33,756 bases of DNA from Alphaproteobacteria bacterium (GTDB lineage: Bacteria; Pseudomonadota; Alphaproteobacteria; Rs-D84; SZUA-605): NCBI GenBank assembly GCA_003250835.1, contig QKJL01000014.1, forward strand, positions 1-33,756, read 5' to 3'. The notes under the pieces were generated by a model. It saw nothing but the letters and a program-made list of their open reading frames with translations. It ran no database searches and was not told the DNA's origin. A program made the position numbers and the translations under genes. Shown here in pieces: positions 27,409-33,756 of this stretch. Position 1 is the first letter of the stretch, and every line of letters begins with the position of its first letter.

Positions 27409-29188
27409 ATTTTTCCTTTTTAAATTGAAGGTAATATAACTTTGCATACGTACCATCTTTTTTCAAAAGTTCATCATGAGTACCTTGTTCAACAATTTCA
27501 CCATCATTCACAACACAGATAAGATCTGCATTCATAATGGTTGAAAGACGATGGGCGATCACAAGTGTTGTACGTCCTTTCATAAGTTTTTCAAAAGCAT
27601 TTTGAACGATTTTTTCTGATTTAGTATCCAATGCAGATGTTGCTTCATCAAGTAAAAGGATCGGAGCATCTTTTAAGATCGCACGTGCAATTGAAACACG
27701 TTGTTTTTGACCGCCTGATAAACGACTACCACCTTCCCCAACAATAGTTTCGTATTTATCTGGAAGTGCGTCAATAAATTCTGCCGCAGCAGCTTTTTCG
27801 GATGCTTCAACAAGCATCTTTTTTGAAACGTGTTTATGTGTTCCATAAGAAATATTATTTGCAATAGTGTCATCAAATAAAATAACATCTTGTGATACAA
27901 GAGCCATGTTATTACGCAAGCTGTTTTGAGTAACCTGAGAAATATCTTGTCCATCAATTGTAATTTGTCCTTGGTCAAGATCATAAAAACGTGGAAGTAA
28001 ACGCATGATTGTACTTTTTCCACCACCAGATGCGCCAACAAGAGCAACTGTTTTCCCAGCAGGAATAGTAAGGTTTACATTCTTTAAAATCTTTTCATTT
28101 TTATTATAAGAAAAATCAACACCTTTAAATTCAATTTGTCCTTTTGTTACTTTTAAGTCTTTTGCATTTTTCACATCACGTATATCTGACGTAGTATCAA
28201 ATACTTTAAACATACGTTCTGTATTTTTAAATGGTTGTTGTAATTGCATAAATGTATTCGACATAGATTTTAATGGGCGGTAAGAACCAAACAAAGCAGA
28301 AAGGAATGTTACAAATTCACCTGTTGTCATTAATCCTTCTGTAATTTGATAACCACCAATTAAGATTGTACCAGCCATCGCTGCTCCACCAAGAAATTCC
28401 ATAGTTGGACGTGAACGTGAAGTTACACGAAGATTTTTCAATGATAATTTATAAAGTGTATCAAGCATTGAGCGTAAGCGTGTTTTTTCAAAAGTTTCTT
28501 TGCAATAGATTTTTACAATTTCCATACTGTTGAAAACTTGGAACAGGTAAGAGTTTAAACCTTCAGATTCTTTCATTGATTTACCCCAAAGATGACGAAC
28601 CTTTTTTCCAAATAAAGAAAGAGGAATGGCAACAGCAGGTAAAAGAACCAAAATAATAAGTGAAAGTTGTGGTGATTGTAAAACCATTAAAACAACCATT
28701 CCAATAATTGTAAAAACATCTTTCAAAAAAGCAGTAAAGAAAGTTTGCAATACTTGGTTAACAGCAGCGGTGTCAGTACCAAAATGAGTAAGTAATTGCC
28801 CGGTAGTTGTTTTTTTAAAGAAACTATAATCCATATCCATAAAATGATTAAACATGCGTGTTTGAATATCGCGTGTGATTTTGATGCCAGCCATCCCCAT
28901 AATCATCACATGGGCAAATAGAGCAATACTTTTTACAAAAAAGATAGCAATAATTTGAATAGAAATACCTGCGAGGGCATCTTTGTTTTTTGCAATAAAA
29001 GCTTCATCAAAAATACCTTTTAAAAGTGAAAGACTATATGCTTCACCACCAGATGATAAAATCATGAAAAAGACTGCGCCCACTACATACCAAATGTAAT
29101 GCTTCAAAGAAAAGTGCCATAAACGTTTTAAAAGGTTTAAATTAGTATCTGAAAATTCAAATTTTTCTTTTGCCATAAATAATCTCAT
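27407..29188 (-). CDS. ABC transporter, fused TM-ATPase, MsbA-like lipid exporter
   Basis: Walker A GASGGGKSTIMRLLPRFYD, signature LSGGQKQRVSIARAIL, Walker B ILLLDEATSALD. Start may be 29176 (MAKEK). Confidence 0.9.
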   Translation of the reverse strand: MRLFMAKEKFEFSDTNLNLLKRLWHFSLKHYIWYVVGAVFFMILSSGGEAYSLSLLKGIFDEAFIAKNKDALAGISIQIIAIFFVKSIALFAHVMIMGMAGIKITRDIQTRMFNHFMDMDYSFFKKTTTGQLLTHFGTDTAAVNQVLQTFFTAFLKDVFTIIGMVVLMVLQSPQLSLIILVLLPAVAIPLSLFGKKVRHLWGKSMKESEGLNSYLFQVFNSMEIVKIYCKETFEKTRLRSMLDTLYKLSLKNLRVTSRSRPTMEFLGGAAMAGTILIGGYQITEGLMTTGEFVTFLSALFGSYRPLKSMSNTFMQLQQPFKNTERMFKVFDTTSDIRDVKNAKDLKVTKGQIEFKGVDFSYNKNEKILKNVNLTIPAGKTVALVGASGGGKSTIMRLLPRFYDLDQGQITIDGQDISQVTQNSLRNNMALVSQDVILFDDTIANNISYGTHKHVSKKMLVEASEKAAAAEFIDALPDKYETIVGEGGSRLSGGQKQRVSIARAILKDAPILLLDEATSALDTKSEKIVQNAFEKLMKGRTTLVIAHRLSTIMNADLICVVNDGEIVEQGTHDELLKKDGTYAKLYYLQFKKEK

Positions 29189-29333
29189 AATTAGTGTTTA
29201 AAATACCCTTGATAGCATACGCACCAAAACGTTAGAATGCAAGTGAATAAAGGCATTGCTTTTAAAAGAAAAAAAATATAAAATGAAAGTATGATGGAAA
29301 TAAATTTAAGTTTATTTGTTGTGTCTCGTATGT

Positions 29334-29357
29334 CATCCCCTGTGCTGGGGTAATTTT
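29334..29357 (+). promoter_or_regulatory. Hairpin upstream of serS (leader or palindromic intergenic element)
   Basis: gtcatCCCC-tgtgct-GGGGtaattttt. Confidence 0.4.
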
Positions 29358-29422
29358 TAGTTGTGTCAAAAATAATTATTGAAGAAGAAAAATAAGCTTA
29401 ATTTTAAAATAAAGGAAGTAAA

Positions 29423-30706
29423 ATGTTGGATACAAAATTTATTGTAGAAAATCCAGATATCGTAAAAAAAGCAGCGGAAGTAAAAAATATTAAGTGCGAT
29501 GTTGATCAAATTGTTGAATTGTATAATGCTATAAATATGTTAAAAGCAGAATATGAAACATATTTAGCAAAAAAGAATGAAATATCAAAAAAAATTCCAA
29601 GTGCGACAAATGAAGAACGCCCTGCATTGATTGCTGAATCAAAAGAAGCTGGGGAAAAAGCAAAAGAACTTAGCGAGCATTTAGAGCAAAAAGAAATAGT
29701 GTTAAAAGATTTATTAGCACGTGTCCCACAAATTCCAGCAGATAATGTCCCGTTTGGAAAAAGTGATGCAGATAATGTGGTAATTAAAACAGTTGGTGAA
29801 AAACATATATTTGATTTTGAGCCAAAATCACATTATGACTTGTTAATTGAAAATGATTGGGCTGATTTTGAAAAAGTGGCACAAGTAGCTGGTCCACGTT
29901 CTCATGCGTTAAAAGGTGTAATGGCAAGATTGGAAATCGCAGTACATATGTTCGTGATGGATAAGTTAACAGATAATGGTTTTACAATTGTTTCTGTGCC
30001 TGCAATTTGTAAACCTGAATCAGTAATGGCAGCAGGACATTTTCCAGGAAACGATTTAACAATAATGAAAGATGATGTATATCAATTGGGTGATACAGGT
30101 CGTTCATTGGCGGGAACATCTGAAATTACATTAAATGCATTGCATGCGGGTGAAATTTTAAAAGAAGATGATTTGCCAATTTTATATGCGGGATATTCAT
30201 CTTGTTTTCGTAAAGAAGCTGGGTCAGCAGGTAAAGATACACGTGGGTTAATTCGTGTACATCAATTTACAAAAGTGGAACAATTTGTAATTTGCAAAGG
30301 AACAGAAGAAGAAAGTGCAAAATGGCATGCAAAGTTATTATCAATCATTGAAGAGGTGATGACTGATTTAGAATTGCCGTATCAAGTGATTGAAGCATGT
30401 ACAGGTGATATGGGCTTTAATAAAATCCGTATGCATGATGTGGAAGCATGGGTGCCATCAGAAGAAAAATATCGTGAGCTTGGAAGTTGTTCAACAATTC
30501 ATGATTTTCAGGCGCGTCGTACAAATACACGTTACCGTGAAAGTGGAACAAATAAAGTGAAGTTTGTGCATACGTTAAATAATACTGGAATTGCGACCCC
30601 ACGTGCGTTAGCGCCATTAATCGAAAATCATCAAACAAAAGATGGTAATGTGCGAATTCCTGAAAAATTACGCCCATATATGCAAAATAAAGAATTTCTG
30701 AAATAA
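29423..30706 (+). CDS. serS: Seryl-tRNA synthetase
   Basis: N-terminal coiled-coil arm, PAICKPESVMAAGHFPG, SSCFRKEAGSAGKDTRGLIRVHQFTKVE, SCSTIHDFQARRTNTRYR. Confidence 0.95.
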   Translation: MLDTKFIVENPDIVKKAAEVKNIKCDVDQIVELYNAINMLKAEYETYLAKKNEISKKIPSATNEERPALIAESKEAGEKAKELSEHLEQKEIVLKDLLARVPQIPADNVPFGKSDADNVVIKTVGEKHIFDFEPKSHYDLLIENDWADFEKVAQVAGPRSHALKGVMARLEIAVHMFVMDKLTDNGFTIVSVPAICKPESVMAAGHFPGNDLTIMKDDVYQLGDTGRSLAGTSEITLNALHAGEILKEDDLPILYAGYSSCFRKEAGSAGKDTRGLIRVHQFTKVEQFVICKGTEEESAKWHAKLLSIIEEVMTDLELPYQVIEACTGDMGFNKIRMHDVEAWVPSEEKYRELGSCSTIHDFQARRTNTRYRESGTNKVKFVHTLNNTGIATPRALAPLIENHQTKDGNVRIPEKLRPYMQNKEFLK

Positions 30707-30733
30707 GTTATTTTTTGAATCACAGTAAGGAAT

Positions 30734-30768
30734 AGAGAAGATTTTATCGAATCTTCTCTCTTTTTTTT
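30734..30768 (+). terminator. serS terminator
   Basis: AGAGAAGATT-ttatcg-AATCTTCTCTcttttttttt. Confidence 0.85.
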
Positions 30769-30861
30769 ATGTAAAAAGTGATTAAAGCCTTTTTTTTGCT
30801 AGGGTTTTATGATACAATGGGAGGTAACTAGAATTTCTAGAACGAGAATGGAGAGAAGGAA

Positions 30862-33756
30862 ATGAAAAAACTTTCATATATTTTGCTAGCAGTTGCAGCA
30901 TGTTTTGTGGTAACAGATATGGCATCTGCGCAACGTAGTAGATCAAGAGATACAGATACTGAAGGAAGTGCTCGAACATCAACACGTAGTTCACGTGGTG
31001 ATGACGCAACATCAGTGGGTCGCTCAGGACGTAGTGGGCGTTCATCAGGAGAAGTATCAAGTCGTGGTGGGCGTGGAACACGTGGAGGCGATTCAGATTC
31101 AACAGATGAAGATACAAATGGACGTGGAACAGCATCATCAGGTCGTTCAGGCCGTAGTGGACGTTCAGGATCAGGAGAAGTATCAAGTCGTGGTGGACGT
31201 GGAACACGTGGAGGCGATTCAGATTCAACAGATGAAGATACAAATGGACGTGGAACAGCATCATCAGGTCGTTCAGGTGGCCGTAGTGGACGTTCAGGAT
31301 CAGGCGAAACAGCAAGTCGTTCATCAGGTAGTCGTGGAACTCGTGGTGGATCAGACTCTTCAGGTTCAACAAGTGAACGTGGTGGACGTGGAACAGCGTC
31401 ATCAGGTCGTTCAGGCCGTAGTGGACGTTCAGCTTCAGGTGTAGCTCGTGGTAACTCAGCTTCAACAGGTAGTCGTTCTTCAACAGGTGGACGCAATAGT
31501 ACTGCCTCAGCAGGTCAATCAACTGGAAGTACAGGTCGTTCAGGCGGTAATAGCTCAGCAATGATGATGAATACAGCAGCAACAGCAGTAAATGATACAA
31601 GTCGTTCAGGTCGTACACGTATGGCAGTAGGACGTAGTGGTGTAACTGTAGCCGCTGCAACAACAGCAACAACAGCAGCGACAACAACAACTACAACTAC
31701 ATCAACAACGCCAACAATGTTAACTGCAATGCCAACACAAGCTGTTCAAGGAATGACAATTGGTAATCAAGGAATGGTTGTGGATGCTAATGGTCAATAT
31801 GTGGCGCCAAGTGCTGTGAATTACTATGATACAGAAAATCAAGCATATGGTCAGGTATCAACATTATATAGTCAAGAGGAAGCGCAAAGACGTGCAGAAG
31901 CCGAACGAGATATTGCTGATGTGCAAACATGTACAGAACGTTATAAAACATGTATGGATGAAATCTGTTTAGATACAGTAAAAGAAGCTGCTGGTCGAAC
32001 AGTATGTTCATCATCATGGAAAAGTTATAAACCAAAAGAAAAACAAATTGATGAATTGTTTAGACAATTGGTGCAATTGCAAGCTCAAGCAAAAATTTTA
32101 GCTGAATTTGGCGAAAAAGAAGGTGTGGAAGCAAGTTTGCAAGCAGCAACAACAGAAGCAATTGTTACTTTGGTTGGTGATCTCGGAATGGATACAGAAA
32201 AATTAGCAATTGATATGGAAGGTGATGAAGAAAGTAATTTTGATTTTGGTTTTAATCTAGATGATGATAATTTCTCACTTGATAGTTTAGTTGATTATGG
32301 AAACGTTGGTGGACGTAAAGAAGGTGATGCATTGCGTAAAGATGCTGAAAAAGCATGTGAATATGTATTGAAAACATGTCCAAAAGATGAAATTTCAAGT
32401 GCGAAATCATTTTATTCAGCAAAAATTTCAAAGGATGCGCGTGCATATGACGTTTCTTTAGATGAAACATTGAAAAAATCAACATTAGCAATGCAAAAAC
32501 TATATAATGAATATCAAAGAGTAGCTAAAAAACAAGAAGCAAATAAAAATAAATACAGTAAAGCACAGTGTTTAGAAAAAGCAATGGAAGAATTGCAAGA
32601 TAAAGAACGTTGTGATAAAGATTTTGCTGCATGTTATACAGATGAAGCATTTGAACAACAAAAAGCTTTTGTAAGTGGTATTTTAGGACAATGTCAAGCC
32701 GTAGCAGCTGATGTATGGACAAACTTAAAAGAAATTGCATTAGGACGTGGTCAGTTTACAGAATCTGAATGTTCAAAAGCAATTCAAAGTTGTATCCAAG
32801 AATCATGTGGAGAAGGATATAAGATGTGTCCATCATTGGATGATGTGATTTTATATCGTACACAATGTTCAACTAATATTAAACAATGTGGATCAGCTGG
32901 TGAAGAAATTTGGGAACAAATTTTGGTTGTAGCTGAAAATGAAATCCGCTTAAACTGTAAAGAAGTTGATGAAGGTTACTGGGATGCTGAAAAACGTCGT
33001 TGTATTACACAAACAGAACGTGAAATGGACAGCTTGAAAGCAGCTTATGAACTATGTGATGAAGCAGCGGGCGAAATGTTTAATGAAGAAACACGTTTAT
33101 GTGAAACAGCAGAAATTCAAAATCAACGTAAATGTGAAGAACAAGGAATGTCTTGGTATTTCACAGAAAATATGTGTTTGACTCAAGATCAAATTAAAGA
33201 AAAAATTGCAACAATTCAAATCCGTGGTGATGAATTAGATGCAGATCTTGCAAACCATATTAAACAGGCTGATATTGCGGAAGAAGATAAACGTAAAATT
33301 GAAGCAGAAGCTGTAGCACGTGAAAGAGAAGCTGCATCTAAGTTAGAAGCAACAAAAAAATCTCAAATTGAAAAAGATACACGTATGTTAGAGTATCAAT
33401 TGGTTGAAGCTGGAAAACAAGCTGAAATTGCGATGACAAACTTGCAAAGTCAATTAAATATGACTCAAGCACAAGTGGAAGCAACAGCTAAGAAACTCCA
33501 AACTGAATTAGAAGCATACTTGCAACGTCAAGAAACTAAGAAAGATGCATCTAGAAAAGAAGCGTTAGATCAATTGCAATATCAATTGGATGCTGCAAAG
33601 TTAAAAGGCTCTATTTCAGAACAAGAAAATGCACGTAAAATTGCATTGGCAGAAGCTGAAAAACAAATTGCAGAAATTGAACGTAAAGAAGAAGCAGAAC
33701 GTCAAGCAATGTTGGCTGAAAAATCAGCGGCTGAAATCAAGCTCTTAGAAGCTCAA
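30862..33756 (+). CDS. Large exported SR/G-rich, Cys-rich and coiled-coil protein; open at the window end (965 codons visible)
   Basis: SD GAAGGA, signal peptide MKKLSYILLAVAACFVVTDMASAQ, continuous frame with no stop to 33756; omitted from the ORF track because it is unterminated. Confidence 0.9.
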   Translation, partial: MKKLSYILLAVAACFVVTDMASAQRSRSRDTDTEGSARTSTRSSRGDDATSVGRSGRSGRSSGEVSSRGGRGTRGGDSDSTDEDTNGRGTASSGRSGRSGRSGSGEVSSRGGRGTRGGDSDSTDEDTNGRGTASSGRSGGRSGRSGSGETASRSSGSRGTRGGSDSSGSTSERGGRGTASSGRSGRSGRSASGVARGNSASTGSRSSTGGRNSTASAGQSTGSTGRSGGNSSAMMMNTAATAVNDTSRSGRTRMAVGRSGVTVAAATTATTAATTTTTTTSTTPTMLTAMPTQAVQGMTIGNQGMVVDANGQYVAPSAVNYYDTENQAYGQVSTLYSQEEAQRRAEAERDIADVQTCTERYKTCMDEICLDTVKEAAGRTVCSSSWKSYKPKEKQIDELFRQLVQLQAQAKILAEFGEKEGVEASLQAATTEAIVTLVGDLGMDTEKLAIDMEGDEESNFDFGFNLDDDNFSLDSLVDYGNVGGRKEGDALRKDAEKACEYVLKTCPKDEISSAKSFYSAKISKDARAYDVSLDETLKKSTLAMQKLYNEYQRVAKKQEANKNKYSKAQCLEKAMEELQDKERCDKDFAACYTDEAFEQQKAFVSGILGQCQAVAADVWTNLKEIALGRGQFTESECSKAIQSCIQESCGEGYKMCPSLDDVILYRTQCSTNIKQCGSAGEEIWEQILVVAENEIRLNCKEVDEGYWDAEKRRCITQTEREMDSLKAAYELCDEAAGEMFNEETRLCETAEIQNQRKCEEQGMSWYFTENMCLTQDQIKEKIATIQIRGDELDADLANHIKQADIAEEDKRKIEAEAVAREREAASKLEATKKSQIEKDTRMLEYQLVEAGKQAEIAMTNLQSQLNMTQAQVEATAKKLQTELEAYLQRQETKKDASRKEALDQLQYQLDAAKLKGSISEQENARKIALAEAEKQIAEIERKEEAERQAMLAEKSAAEIKLLEAQ
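31045..31296 (+). repeat. 126-bp in-frame tandem repeat, two near-identical copies plus a degenerate third
   Basis: gaagtatcaagtcgtggtgg at 31051 and 31177; gattcagattcaacagatgaagatac at 31090 and 31216; both offsets are 126 bp. Confidence 0.9.

Noticed and set aside
30828-30840. CTAGAATTTCTAG palindrome in the 5' region of the 30862 gene
   Set aside because: Short AT-rich palindrome; noted but insufficient for an operator claim.
30782-31690. 302-aa and 219-aa minus-strand ORFs (and a + frame ORF 30968-31444) over the SR/G-rich repeat region
   Set aside because: Low-complexity readings (LLLLLLLL, HHYVL, RPERPDDAVPRP) of the real + strand repeat-coding frame; stop-poor codon bias explains them.
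31787-32740. Series of minus-strand ORFs of 71-82 aa
   Set aside because: All lie antisense to the open frame 30862-33756 and have Leu/His/Tyr-rich shadow composition.
1-33756. CRISPR arrays, transposons, tRNA/rRNA, prophage structural or defence genes
   Set aside because: No regularly spaced repeats, transposase motifs, tRNA-like cloverleaf or rRNA stretches recognised in intergenic regions.

Overview
AT-rich accessory/housekeeping segment from a Gram-negative bacterium. Gene content and sequence style (miaB-ybeY-lnt block, rimP-nusA-infB, IF2 N-terminus, alphaproteobacterial-type hypotheticals) point to an anaerobic, possibly gut-associated alphaproteobacterium; this taxonomic call is inference. 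Recognisable genes: gltX, pth, nifJ, lnt, ybeY, miaB, rimP, nusA, infB, a DsbA-like thiol oxidoreductase, a CPA2/Kef-type antiporter, lspA, a ferredoxin-NADP reductase, an UPF0102/YraN protein, an MsbA-like ABC transporter and serS. The most unusual content is two large exported Cys-rich proteins: 13990-16371 (complete) and 30862 to the window end (no stop inside the window, so absent from the ORF track). They share a layout of signal peptide, Ser/Arg/Gly-rich segment, Thr-rich linker and related Cys modules, and look like members of one undescribed family. Other notable structures: a 144-bp-arm inverted gene duplication at the left edge, a 126-bp in-frame tandem repeat, an intrinsic-terminator-like hairpin between a strong promoter and rimP-nusA-infB, a promoter-to-terminator transcription unit at 22063-22275 with no listed gene, and a 47-aa ORF coupled to miaB. 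No rRNA, tRNA, CRISPR array or transposase was seen. All calls are from reading the sequence; no database searches were run.
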